From the NCBI GenBank assembly GCA_030017475.1, contig JASEIO010000004.1:1-58775 (forward strand): a stretch of DNA of 58,775 bases. Direction: 5' to 3'. Positions within the stretch are counted from its first letter, which is position 1, and the number at the start of each line of letters is the position of its first letter. Below the pieces are notes generated by a model. It ran no database searches. It was given only the letters and a program-made list of their open reading frames with translations, and had not been told where the DNA came from. The position numbers and the translations under genes were made by a program. Source of the DNA: a bacterium (lineage in GTDB: Bacteria > UBA9089 > JASEIO01). Shown here piece after piece: positions 24,723-33,196 of the stretch.

Positions 24723-26918
24723 ATGGAAAGTGGAAAACAAGATGAGATAGTGACTAAATTGTATAAGACTGGTGTAAGTGCCTTTGAGCTTAAAGAGTAC
24801 AAAGAGGCAAGACGGGCCTTTAAAATGATGACTGAGCTCTCACCTTACTATTCAAAAAGATTCAGTGAATCGATAGGTGATATCTTGTTTAAAATGGGCT
24901 ATTTCTGTGATGCTGCAAGGATGTATCTATGGGCGAAGACGGATAACAATTCTTTCCATATTTCACGCAAGTTGGCAGAGGCATATCTTGAAGCAGGACT
25001 ATATGAATTGGCATCACAAGAATATGAACAGATTGAATACAAAGATCTTCATAGATTAACGGAAATAAATGAAAGATGTAGATTACAATCAGAACTGAAC
25101 GAGTTCTTTGAAGCCAATTACCAAAAGAACTTGCTATTTCTTAAAGAACGCTATCCAGAGTTAGCAAACCTCCTTATCTCTTCGGATGATAATGGGGTAA
25201 TAAGGATATTCAGATTAAAAAGTGGCACATTTTGTTTCTTTGATACTACGACCCGAAGGTTAATCTATGAAGATAATGCCTCGGCAAACGAGAATAAAGA
25301 TGTTGTAGACAAGGCTATCATATTAATAGGGTTAAATACAGGGTACTATCTCCATACATTCCTTAAACTGCCTATACTAGCCCCGATACCTCTATCTTTG
25401 GGGTACAAGATCCCTCTTTATGTAGTTGAGGATTCACTTGATGTCTTTCGTGCAAATCTTAAGATCCATGATTTCCAAAAGATTTCTGAGGAATTGAAAA
25501 GGGTCGTCTTTTTTGTTGGTAAGGAATGGAAGGATGATTTTAGAAGGTTCTTTTCAGATCTACAAAGACCCATACCAAATAGGTATATCCTAAAAAACAT
25601 AAGCCCTTTAGCCTCTGAGGTGGAAGGCTTAGTGAAATCTATTGCAAATGAAAGAGAACGCAAATATCATGTGTTTATCCAAAATCGGGACGAATATTAC
25701 AATAATCTAAAGGAAGAGGATTTGAAACGGATATTCTCCAATAAAGGTGGAAGACCATTAAGGATATTGTTTCTAACCTCTCGATTTACAACCTTTCTTC
25801 AGTATTGTACACGTGATATAAGTAGTGGCTTTCAAGAATTGGGTCACAAGACCTGCATATCAATCGAACAGGATGATATCAGCCGCATAACCCACGATTT
25901 CTTGCAGAAATCCTTGGCAGAATTCAAACCGGATATGATCTTCAATATTGACCATTTGCGAACAGAGAGGCAAGAGGACCTTTTTCCAAAAGGTATCCCA
26001 TTTGTAACCTGGATTCAGGATGATATGCCTAACCTATTTAACAAAGAGTATGTCAAACGATTATCCGATAGAGATTTTATATACCTCTTATTCTCAAGCT
26101 TTGCACCTAAGTGCTATGAAAGCGGATATAAAGAAATTAAGATGCTTCCGTCAGCTTGTAACCCAAAGATATACAACTTGGATGTGGAAACTAAAAAGGA
26201 ATATGAGTGTGACCTGGCCTTTGTAAGTCATTGCTCTCCCCCACAGCCCAATCCTGAGTATCCTGGACTAATTGAACGTATCACCGAGATAAGGATGTCA
26301 AGTAGTGAAAGGATTACCTATGGAGATCTTGATTATTGGCTTGATTGTATAAAAAGGGCAGAAAGAGAACTCTCTATGGATATTTCAGAAGATAAGATTC
26401 CTGAGATACTCAGATATATAGATTTTTGTGTAAATAGATACGTAAATAGAATAAAACCAATCCTTTGGGCAGAGGAGTTGGGGATTAAGATAAAGCTATA
26501 TGGAAAGGGATGGGAAGAGATACCAAGGCTTAGGAGGTATGCAATGGGTCCAGTTACTCCTGGGGAAGTTCTCAAATCAGTTTACCATTCAGCAAAAATA
26601 CACCTTCATATCTCCGAGGTAGAGGGTGCTTTCCACAGTAGGGTATTGGAGTGTATTGCATCAGGTGGATTCATATTGATGTTTCGTCCACTTAAACTTG
26701 AGGAGATAAGCAATTATTTGACGATAGAAAGGGATATAATCTTGTATGATTCTAAAAAGGATTTTCAAGAAAAGGTTAGATTTTACCTAAATAATGAAAC
26801 TGAAAGGAAGAAGATATCAGAAAGTGGTAGAGAGAAGATTCTAAAGGAACATACCTATAAAAGACGTGCAGAATCTATAATTCAAGACATTAGAGATAGA
26901 TTAGATACTAATTACTGA
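24723..26918 (+). CDS. TPR / Maf-N-like / CgeB-like glycosyltransferase fusion
   Basis: 731 residues in three parts. Residues 1-115 are TPR-like helices (AFELKEYKEARRAFKMM). Residues ~130-330 match the N-terminal region of the Maf proteins in this window: YQKNLLFLKERYPELANLL corresponds to the MDYYxSNLRLLKxxxPxL opening, and AIILIGLNTGYYLHTF to VIAVLGFGLGxxxKEL. The catalytic DUF115 motif AGPSLDKN is absent. Residues ~345-725 form a CgeB-like GT-B glycosyltransferase (LRILFLTSRFTTFLQY, WIQDDMPNLF, HISEVEGAFHSRVLECIASGGF, KEHTYKRRAESII). GAGGAGGGA precedes the ATG. This looks like a flagellin-modifying enzyme in which the Maf recognition region drives a different transferase. The domain reading is by eye. 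Confidence 0.82.
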   Translation: MESGKQDEIVTKLYKTGVSAFELKEYKEARRAFKMMTELSPYYSKRFSESIGDILFKMGYFCDAARMYLWAKTDNNSFHISRKLAEAYLEAGLYELASQEYEQIEYKDLHRLTEINERCRLQSELNEFFEANYQKNLLFLKERYPELANLLISSDDNGVIRIFRLKSGTFCFFDTTTRRLIYEDNASANENKDVVDKAIILIGLNTGYYLHTFLKLPILAPIPLSLGYKIPLYVVEDSLDVFRANLKIHDFQKISEELKRVVFFVGKEWKDDFRRFFSDLQRPIPNRYILKNISPLASEVEGLVKSIANERERKYHVFIQNRDEYYNNLKEEDLKRIFSNKGGRPLRILFLTSRFTTFLQYCTRDISSGFQELGHKTCISIEQDDISRITHDFLQKSLAEFKPDMIFNIDHLRTERQEDLFPKGIPFVTWIQDDMPNLFNKEYVKRLSDRDFIYLLFSSFAPKCYESGYKEIKMLPSACNPKIYNLDVETKKEYECDLAFVSHCSPPQPNPEYPGLIERITEIRMSSSERITYGDLDYWLDCIKRAERELSMDISEDKIPEILRYIDFCVNRYVNRIKPILWAEELGIKIKLYGKGWEEIPRLRRYAMGPVTPGEVLKSVYHSAKIHLHISEVEGAFHSRVLECIASGGFILMFRPLKLEEISNYLTIERDIILYDSKKDFQEKVRFYLNNETERKKISESGREKILKEHTYKRRAESIIQDIRDRLDTNY

Positions 26919-26989
26919 TTGGGGAGAACCACAGATGATCACAGATAGTGAAAAAAGATACCAAAGCTCGAATGATTAAAACTCTAAAC

Positions 26990-27010
26990 CCTAAACTCGA
27001 AGTTCTAAAC
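26990..27010 (+). repeat. Left arm of inverted repeat flanking the S23-type gene
   Basis: This 21-base stretch (CCTAAACTCGAAGTTCTAAAC region) matches the reverse complement of 27411-27431 at 17 of 21 positions. Together the two arms bracket the four-helix-bundle gene. Just upstream (26930-26955) is the simple repeat ACCACAGATGATCACAGATAG. Confidence 0.6.
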
Positions 27011-27018
27011 AAATCCAA

Positions 27019-27384
27019 ATGACCAAAACTCAAAGTTCAAAACAGTATGATTTGGAAGATCGCACCATTGAATTTGCAAGAAGGGTTAGAGCCCTTGTAA
27101 AGAAATTACCTAAGACAATAGGAAACATTGAAGATGGAAAACAGGTTGTCAAGGCGTCTGGATCAGTAGGAGCAAACTATATTGAGGCCAATGAGTCATT
27201 AAGCAAGAAAGACTTTGTTATGAGAATCAAAATCTCCCGTAAAGAAGCGAGAGAGAGCCGATATTGGTTAAGATTAATAGACATAGGTAGCAATAGTGAG
27301 AATGAAAAGGAAAGGGAAGATTTGGTACAAGAAGCAACAGAACTTATGAAGATTTTTGGCTCCATAGTTGAAAAATCAAAATAA
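27019..27384 (+). CDS. Four-helix-bundle protein (S23 / 23S rRNA intervening-sequence family)
   Basis: A 121-residue protein of the family first found inside 23S rRNA intervening sequences (TIGR02436). Hallmarks are LEDRTIEFARRVRALVKKLP, VKASGSVGANYIEAN and the second half KISRKEARESRYWLRLI. Members form pentameric helical bundles; their function is unknown. The first ~10 codons are made of the simple repeat sequence that surrounds the gene, a common feature of this family in draft genomes. It breaks an otherwise contiguous glycan operon and is flanked by inverted repeats, so it was probably acquired as a small mobile unit. Confidence 0.88.
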   Translation: MTKTQSSKQYDLEDRTIEFARRVRALVKKLPKTIGNIEDGKQVVKASGSVGANYIEANESLSKKDFVMRIKISRKEARESRYWLRLIDIGSNSENEKEREDLVQEATELMKIFGSIVEKSK

Positions 27385-27410
27385 TGTTTTGGATTTTGTG
27401 TTTTGAGTTT

Positions 27411-27431
27411 GTTTAGAATTTAGGATTTAGG
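27411..27431 (+). repeat. Right arm of inverted repeat flanking the S23-type gene
   Basis: Reverse complement partner of 26990-27010 (17 of 21 positions). The similarity continues inward more loosely as strings such as CAAAACTCAAAG against TTTGTGTTTTGAG. Confidence 0.6.
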
Positions 27432-27491
27432 ATTTATTCAGGACTGTGGGTGTTCCCCAAGATTTTGAGTAGCTACATTAAATAGGGTAAA

Positions 27492-28487
27492 ATGATGAAT
27501 ACCGTATTAGTGACTGGTGGTGCAGGATATGTCGGTAGTGTCTTAGTACCTAAACTATTAGCTAAGGAATATTATGTAAAGGTGCTTGATCTCTATATTT
27601 ATGGAGAAGATGTCCTCGATGGGGTAAAAGGTCATCCTAATCTTGAACAGATAAAAGGTGATATCAGAGATCTACCGCTTTTAGAGAAGGTTATCCATAA
27701 TACTGATGTAGTAATCCATTTAGCATGTATCTCAAATGATCCAAGTTTTGAATTAGACCCACAATTGGGTAAATCTATTAATTATGATGCATTCTTAGAC
27801 CTTGTGGATATATCCAAAAAGGGCAGTGTGAGACGGTTTATTTATGCATCTTCATCAAGTGTTTACGGCATTAAAGAAGAGAAGAATGTAACGGAAGAAT
27901 TACCACTTGAACCACTTACAGATTACTCTAAGTATAAGGCATTATGTGAAGAGAGGTTACTAAAGGAGCAATCACCTGACTTTACACCAGTTGTTATACG
28001 TCCGGCAACAGTTTGTGGCTATTCTCCTCGTATGCGGCTTGATTTGACAGTAAATATCCTAACCAATTTAGCTATCAATACTGGTCGTATAACCGTCTTT
28101 GGAGGAGAACAGAAAAGACCAAATATCCATATAGAGGATATTACGGATCTATATGTGAAGCTATTAGAATTCCCTGATGATATGATTAAAGGTAAGATAT
28201 TCAATGCAGGGTATGAAAATTACAAAATCTCACAGCTTGCAGAGATGGTTCGAGAGGTAGTGGGTAAGGACGGTGTAAAGATTATTACTGCCAAAACGGA
28301 TGATCTACGCTCATATCATATTTCTTCTGAAAAGATCAAGCAAGAATTGGGTTTTGAACCAAAGCATACCATTGAGGATGCTGTAAGAGACCTCTCCAAG
28401 GCCTTTCAGGAAGGTAGAATTCCTAATCCAATGGGTGATATCCGATATTATAATATTAAGATGATGAAGGCCATTCACCTAAAGTGA
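27492..28487 (+). CDS. NAD-dependent epimerase/dehydratase (extended SDR)
   Basis: 331 residues. The NAD site is VTGGAGYVGSVLVPKL and the catalytic Ser/Tyr/Lys are in YASSSSVYG and YSKYKAL. It follows the family usual for nucleotide-sugar epimerases and dehydratases (VIHLACISNDPSFELDP, PATVCGYSPRMRLD). It begins a series (epimerase, transketolase halves, methyltransferase, radical SAM, reductase) that looks like a cassette building an unusual, possibly heptose-derived, sugar. An NDP-heptose epimerase or dehydratase role is plausible but not provable from sequence. Two Met codons (27492, 27495) are both possible starts. Confidence 0.82.
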   Translation: MMNTVLVTGGAGYVGSVLVPKLLAKEYYVKVLDLYIYGEDVLDGVKGHPNLEQIKGDIRDLPLLEKVIHNTDVVIHLACISNDPSFELDPQLGKSINYDAFLDLVDISKKGSVRRFIYASSSSVYGIKEEKNVTEELPLEPLTDYSKYKALCEERLLKEQSPDFTPVVIRPATVCGYSPRMRLDLTVNILTNLAINTGRITVFGGEQKRPNIHIEDITDLYVKLLEFPDDMIKGKIFNAGYENYKISQLAEMVREVVGKDGVKIITAKTDDLRSYHISSEKIKQELGFEPKHTIEDAVRDLSKAFQEGRIPNPMGDIRYYNIKMMKAIHLK

Positions 28488-28530
28488 TTTCAAGTTATTT
28501 ATTGGTGTAAGGAAAATGGAGTGACATAAG

Positions 28531-29385
28531 ATGTCAAAACAAAACAGATTATTAGCTCGATTGGAGAAGGAGGCAAGAAATGTACGTCGTGATATTGTAA
28601 GGATAATCACTCGTGCAGGAGAGGGGCATATAGGACCAGCACTCTCTTGTGTGGATATCCTATGTGTTCTCTATTTTGAGATATTAAGGGTAGATCCGAA
28701 TCAGCCTAATTGGGAGGAACGAGATAGAGTTATCTTAAGTAAGGGTCATGGGTGCACTGCCTTGTATTCTGTTTTGGCAAGGAGAGGCTTTTTCCCCGTA
28801 GAGGAATTAAGTACTTATGGAAAAACAGGTACTATTTTTGGTGGTCATCCTGATAGGGGGATGGTCTATGGAGTGGAGGTTTCAACTGGATCATTGGGTC
28901 ATGGACTTTCATTAGGTGCAGGAATGGCCTTGGCAGCTAAGGTTGACCACAAAGATTATCGAGTTATAGTAATTTTGAGTGACGGTGAGTGTCAAGAAGG
29001 ATCTACTTGGGAAGGGGCCATGTTCGCAAGGATGCATAAGCTTGACAACTTAACCGCTATTGTTGATAGAAATGGATTCCAGGCGATTGGTCGTACTGAA
29101 GATATTGTTTCGATTGAACCTTTTCGTGAAAAGTGGGAGGCATTCGGCTGGAGCACCAGGGAAGTTAATGGACATAACTATGAGGAACTTTTAGATACCT
29201 TAAACCAGATCCCTTTCAAAAAAGGGTTACCGAGTGTAATTATTGCCCACACTGTTAAAGGTAAAGGGGTGTCATTTATGGAAAATAAAGAGATTTGGCA
29301 TGCTAAAGTACCTTCTGATGAGGAATTCAAACAGGCTATGCTTGAACTTGGAAAAAGGGATAATTCGGAGGTATATGAAAAATGA
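28531..29385 (+). CDS. Transketolase, N-terminal subunit
   Basis: 284 residues, the thiamine-diphosphate-binding half of a split transketolase. The ThDP/Mg site is ILSDGECQEGSTWEGAMFA; HxxRAGEGHIGPALSCVDIL and SKGHGCTALYSVLA are the usual substrate and cofactor segments. It overlaps the C-terminal subunit by ATGA. Split transketolases are common in secondary sugar clusters. In this context it could supply sedoheptulose-7-phosphate, the substrate of GmhA, or perform a two-carbon transfer on a nucleotide sugar. Confidence 0.9.
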   Translation: MSKQNRLLARLEKEARNVRRDIVRIITRAGEGHIGPALSCVDILCVLYFEILRVDPNQPNWEERDRVILSKGHGCTALYSVLARRGFFPVEELSTYGKTGTIFGGHPDRGMVYGVEVSTGSLGHGLSLGAGMALAAKVDHKDYRVIVILSDGECQEGSTWEGAMFARMHKLDNLTAIVDRNGFQAIGRTEDIVSIEPFREKWEAFGWSTREVNGHNYEELLDTLNQIPFKKGLPSVIIAHTVKGKGVSFMENKEIWHAKVPSDEEFKQAMLELGKRDNSEVYEK

Positions 29386-30302
29386 GAAATGCATATGTAC
29401 GAGCACTTTATGATATAGCATCCAAAGATAATAGAATTTTTATCTTGACTGCGGATATAGGTATCTTTGCCTTTAATAGAATTAAGGAAGATTTTCCTGA
29501 TAGATTCTACAATCTTGGTGTAGCAGAAGCGAATATGATGAGCATTGCGGCAGGTCTTGCATTAAGTGGAAAGATACCATTCACCTTTGGGATTGCACCT
29601 TTTGTGACAATGCGATGCCTTGAACAGATCCGGATCGATATTTGTTATCAGGTTCTCCCTGTAAAGATAGTCAGTGTAGGTGGAGGTTTTGTGTACGGTG
29701 CCCAGGGGACCACACACCATGCAATAGAAGATTTAGGTATTCTCCGCACCCTTCCTGAGATTGTAATTATTTGTCCTGCGGACCCCATTGAAACAGAGAA
29801 GGCGACGTATGCAACTATGGACTTAGAGAGACCCACGTATATCCGTATAGGACGAAACAATGAACCAAGTATATACAAGAAGGACTATGATTTCAAGATA
29901 GGTAAAGCTGTAATCATGCGAGAAGGGGAAGATATTACACTTATCAGTTGTGGCTTGGTTGTAAGAAATGTGCTTGAGGCATCTGAAGAACTTGCTAAAG
30001 ATAATATAAATGCCAGGGTTGTAAATATGCATACAATCAAACCGATTGATCATGAGATGATATTACGGTGTGCAGAAGAAACAGGAGCAATCGTCACCGT
30101 AGAGGAGCACAATATCATAGGGGGATTGGGAAGTGCTGTAGCAGAGGTCTTAGCTGAAGAGATAGGTTTTGGTATCCCATTCAGAAGGATAGGTATCGAA
30201 GATACATTTTGTCGATTTCATGCAGATTATCCTGTTTTGCAAGAAAGGTATGGTGTATCTAAAAAAAACATTTCAAAAGTAGCGAAGGAATTGTTGTCTT
30301 AA
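29382..30302 (+). CDS. Transketolase, C-terminal subunit
   Basis: 306 residues, the pyrimidine-binding and C-terminal domains. The conserved stretches are RFYNLGVAEANMMSIAAGLA (with the Glu that activates the ThDP aminopyrimidine ring), FVTMRCLEQIRIDICYQ, GTTHHAIEDLGILRTLP and VTVEEHNIIGGLGSAVAEVL. It is coupled to the preceding N-terminal half by an ATGA overlap, so the two form one heterotetrameric enzyme. Confidence 0.9.
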   Translation: MRNAYVRALYDIASKDNRIFILTADIGIFAFNRIKEDFPDRFYNLGVAEANMMSIAAGLALSGKIPFTFGIAPFVTMRCLEQIRIDICYQVLPVKIVSVGGGFVYGAQGTTHHAIEDLGILRTLPEIVIICPADPIETEKATYATMDLERPTYIRIGRNNEPSIYKKDYDFKIGKAVIMREGEDITLISCGLVVRNVLEASEELAKDNINARVVNMHTIKPIDHEMILRCAEETGAIVTVEEHNIIGGLGSAVAEVLAEEIGFGIPFRRIGIEDTFCRFHADYPVLQERYGVSKKNISKVAKELLS

Positions 30303-30436
30303 GGTAAACTTTCTATGTGGGTGGAAGAAGGATAAAATGGAATAGTGGGGGGAGTCTTTCTTTCTTGAGAGTATAATGAAAGGTTTTTTATTATCCGCGA
30401 AATCAGATGTTATTATAGATTAGGAAAAAGGGTCTT

Positions 30437-31099
30437 ATGGGGAAATTGTTGAACATAACAACAGCTTTACACCGGAAAACAAAAAGGGACTATATTGGTA
30501 GAATGATGGATGAGAAGGTGATGTGTTCAAAGATAGCAAGAAGGTATAACAAAGACTACTGGGATGGAGAAAGAAGATACGGGTACGGTGGATATATGTA
30601 CGATGGGCGCTGGGAAATTGTTGCGAGGAATCTCATTGAGAACTATCAACTTGCAAAAAATGCTCGAATATTAGATGTAGGATGCGGAAAAGGATTTTTG
30701 CTTTATGAGTTTAAGAAGCTTTTGTCTGATGCAACGGTGAAAGGGTTTGATATATCGCAGTATGCAATAGAGAACGCAAAAGAGGAAATCAAGAAGGATG
30801 TCTTTATCCATAAAGCCCAGGAACCGTATCCTTTTGAAGATAAAGAATTTGATCTTGTGGTATCAATAACAACACTTCATAATCTTTGTATATATGATTT
30901 AAAATTGGCATTGCAAGAGATAGAAAGGGTTGGCAAGAATAAATACATAACGATGGAAAGTTATCGAAATGAAGAGGAATTGTTTAACCTACAATGCTGG
31001 GCATTGACCTGTGAATCATTTTTCAGGCCGGAAGAATGGGTATGGTTATTTAATGAGTTTGGATATACAGGAGACTGGGAGTTTATTTATTTTGAGTAA
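30437..31099 (+). CDS. Class I SAM-dependent methyltransferase
   Basis: 220 residues. Motif I is ARILDVGCGKGFLLYEF (about residue 75), the acidic motif II is KGFDISQYAIENAKEE, and the post-motif FDLVVSITTLHNL is typical of the Methyltransf_11/25 type. The N-terminal ~60 residues (YNKDYWDGERRYGYGGYMYDG) are rich in Tyr and Gly and may bind the acceptor. It probably methylates a sugar or sugar nucleotide of the cassette; the target atom is unknown. It is followed after 17 bases by a radical SAM gene. Confidence 0.85.
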   Translation: MGKLLNITTALHRKTKRDYIGRMMDEKVMCSKIARRYNKDYWDGERRYGYGGYMYDGRWEIVARNLIENYQLAKNARILDVGCGKGFLLYEFKKLLSDATVKGFDISQYAIENAKEEIKKDVFIHKAQEPYPFEDKEFDLVVSITTLHNLCIYDLKLALQEIERVGKNKYITMESYRNEEELFNLQCWALTCESFFRPEEWVWLFNEFGYTGDWEFIYFE

Positions 31100-31116
31100 T
31101 TGTAATAGGAGAAAAG

Positions 31117-32187
31117 ATGGGGCTTTTATATACGAAAATGAAGGTGTTTCACTTCAAGGAGAAAATAGATTCACTCCCTTATACTACCGATAAGATAATG
31201 TCCCCTATTCATATAAGAATAAAACCGACCAATGTTTGTAATCATAATTGTTACTATTGTGCATATAGGGTGGAGGATTTACAGTTAGGAAAAGATATGA
31301 TACCAAGAGATTATATTCCTAAAGAGAAAATGATGGAAATAATTGATGATATAGAAGAGATGGGAGTAAAGGCGGTTACATTCAGTGGTGGTGGGGAGCC
31401 GTTTTGTTACCCTTATTTATTAGAAACTGTTAAGAAATTATCTCAATCTCCTGTTAAGTTTGCAGCTTTAACAAATGGTTCACTGCTTCATGGAGAATTG
31501 GCAGAAACCTTTGCACATAATGCCCAATGGATAAGGATTTCCATGGATGGATGGGATGATAAAAGTTATTCCGAGTATAGAGGTGTACCAGATGGTGAGT
31601 TTACCAAAATAGTGACAAATATCAAAAACTTCAAGAAGTATGATGGGAGATGTTTCTTGGGGGTTTGCATTATCGTTGATAGAAAGAATGCCTCTTATGT
31701 GTGGGAGTTGATGAAGAGATTAAAGGATAGTGGTGTTAATAGCGTAAAGATTGCACCTTGTATTGTGAGTAACAACGGAAGGGAAAATAATGAGTATCAC
31801 AAACCGATATTTGACAAGGTGAGAGAACAAATTGCGCGAGCGTTCAGTGAGCTTGCTGAGGAAGGATTTGAGATATTCGATTCCTATCACGGACAGTTGG
31901 AGACTTTTGAGAAAGATTACACCTGGTGTCCTTATCTCCAGGTCCTTCCTGTCATCGGAGCAGACCTTAATATATACCCATGTCAGGATAAGGCATATAA
32001 TCTTGATGAAGGACTCATTGGTTCTATTAAAAATTGTCGATTCAAGGATTTTTGGTTTTCAGATAAGAATAGGTTTTTTAAAATTAATCCTTCTGTGCAT
32101 TGTAATCATCATTGTGTGGCGAATGCAAAGAATAAACTTATTTTGGATTATCTGAATGCAGATAGAGAGCATTTAGGGTTTGTATAG
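31117..32187 (+). CDS. Radical SAM protein with SPASM-like C-terminus
   Basis: 356 residues. The radical SAM cluster is CNHNCYYC (about residue 40), followed by the S-adenosylmethionine-binding FSGGGEPFCYPYLLETV. The C-terminal cysteines (CPYLQVLPVIG, IYPCQDKAYN, HCNHHC) resemble an auxiliary iron-sulfur cluster region of the SPASM/Twitch class. Related proteins in sugar clusters carry out dehydrogenation, epimerisation or deamination on carbohydrates. The substrate here is unknown. It belongs to the cassette that continues with the reductase and HldE. Confidence 0.85.
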   Translation: MGLLYTKMKVFHFKEKIDSLPYTTDKIMSPIHIRIKPTNVCNHNCYYCAYRVEDLQLGKDMIPRDYIPKEKMMEIIDDIEEMGVKAVTFSGGGEPFCYPYLLETVKKLSQSPVKFAALTNGSLLHGELAETFAHNAQWIRISMDGWDDKSYSEYRGVPDGEFTKIVTNIKNFKKYDGRCFLGVCIIVDRKNASYVWELMKRLKDSGVNSVKIAPCIVSNNGRENNEYHKPIFDKVREQIARAFSELAEEGFEIFDSYHGQLETFEKDYTWCPYLQVLPVIGADLNIYPCQDKAYNLDEGLIGSIKNCRFKDFWFSDKNRFFKINPSVHCNHHCVANAKNKLILDYLNADREHLGFV

Positions 32188-32213
32188 TATATAAGAAACC
32201 TTACTTTATAACT

Positions 32214-33107
32214 ATGCGTTCACAACCAATTAACCTAATTGTTGGCTCAGACAGTTTTATCGGTAAGGCGTTGATGGCGCATCTGCAACGGGCTGGGAAG
32301 CGAGTGGTGGGGACGACAAGACGACACGAGGCTGTAGATAAATTCCACCTTTACCTCGACCTGTCTGAAGATGTAGAGACATGGCAGTGTCCCTGGCCCG
32401 TTTCGGTGGCTGTGGTGTGTGCAGGTGTGACAAAGCTCGATGTCTGTAGTCGTGATCCAGTAACAAGTGCCCATGTGAATGTACAAGGAGTATCTACATT
32501 AGTAAAGAATCTCGTGGCAGGAGGCGCATTTGTGATCTATCTATCGACAAATCAAGTGTTTGACGGTTCAGTACCATACCGCTTGCCTAATGATCCGCTT
32601 TCACCAATTACAGAATATGGCCGACAAAAGGCAGAGACTGAGCGCAGGATCAGTCAGTGGAACGATTCTGTTGCTATTGTCCGTTTCACAAAGATTTTGG
32701 GTTTAGGTATCTCCCCTTTTTCTGAATGGACAGAGGCTTTAAAAAAAGGTAAGAATATTCATCCCTTTGTTGATATGTATATAGCTCCAGTGCCATTATC
32801 TTGTGCTGTATCGGTTTTACATCTGGTTGTGGATCAGCGTCTTCCAAATATCTTGCAGGTGTCTGGTGGAGTTGATGTCTCCTATGCGGAAGCAGCTTAC
32901 CGTGGAGCCTCATTGTTAGGGGCTGATTTACGGCTTGTACAGCCGGTTAAAGCTCATCAATCGAACAAGTATACAGAGCCGGTTCCGCTCCATACTACGT
33001 TAAATATTGATCGCCTTAGGTCGATGTTGGGAATTGAACCCCCCAATGTGTGGTGGACTATAGAGAAAGCCTTTATTCAACCCCATGTACTTTTAGGGAT
33101 TTATTAA
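32214..33107 (+). CDS. RmlD-like sugar-nucleotide reductase
   Basis: 297 residues, an extended SDR of the RmlD substrate-binding type. The nucleotide site is IVGSDSFIGKALMAHL; STNQVFDGSVPYRLPND and the Tyr/Lys pair in EYGRQKAETE match dTDP-4-dehydrorhamnose reductase-like enzymes. It probably reduces a keto group of the cassette's nucleotide sugar. The first 300 bases are clearly GC-richer than the surroundings, with CGN arginine codons in place of AGA/AGG, which suggests recent transfer of this part of the cassette. Confidence 0.8.
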   Translation: MRSQPINLIVGSDSFIGKALMAHLQRAGKRVVGTTRRHEAVDKFHLYLDLSEDVETWQCPWPVSVAVVCAGVTKLDVCSRDPVTSAHVNVQGVSTLVKNLVAGGAFVIYLSTNQVFDGSVPYRLPNDPLSPITEYGRQKAETERRISQWNDSVAIVRFTKILGLGISPFSEWTEALKKGKNIHPFVDMYIAPVPLSCAVSVLHLVVDQRLPNILQVSGGVDVSYAEAAYRGASLLGADLRLVQPVKAHQSNKYTEPVPLHTTLNIDRLRSMLGIEPPNVWWTIEKAFIQPHVLLGIY

Positions 33108-33196
33108 GAGTGAGGAGTGTGTGGTATGTTCATAGGCCATATTTGCTCAATTGGGATTAAAAGGATGCAGTTTGTGTCCTGAAAGGAGAAAGAACA

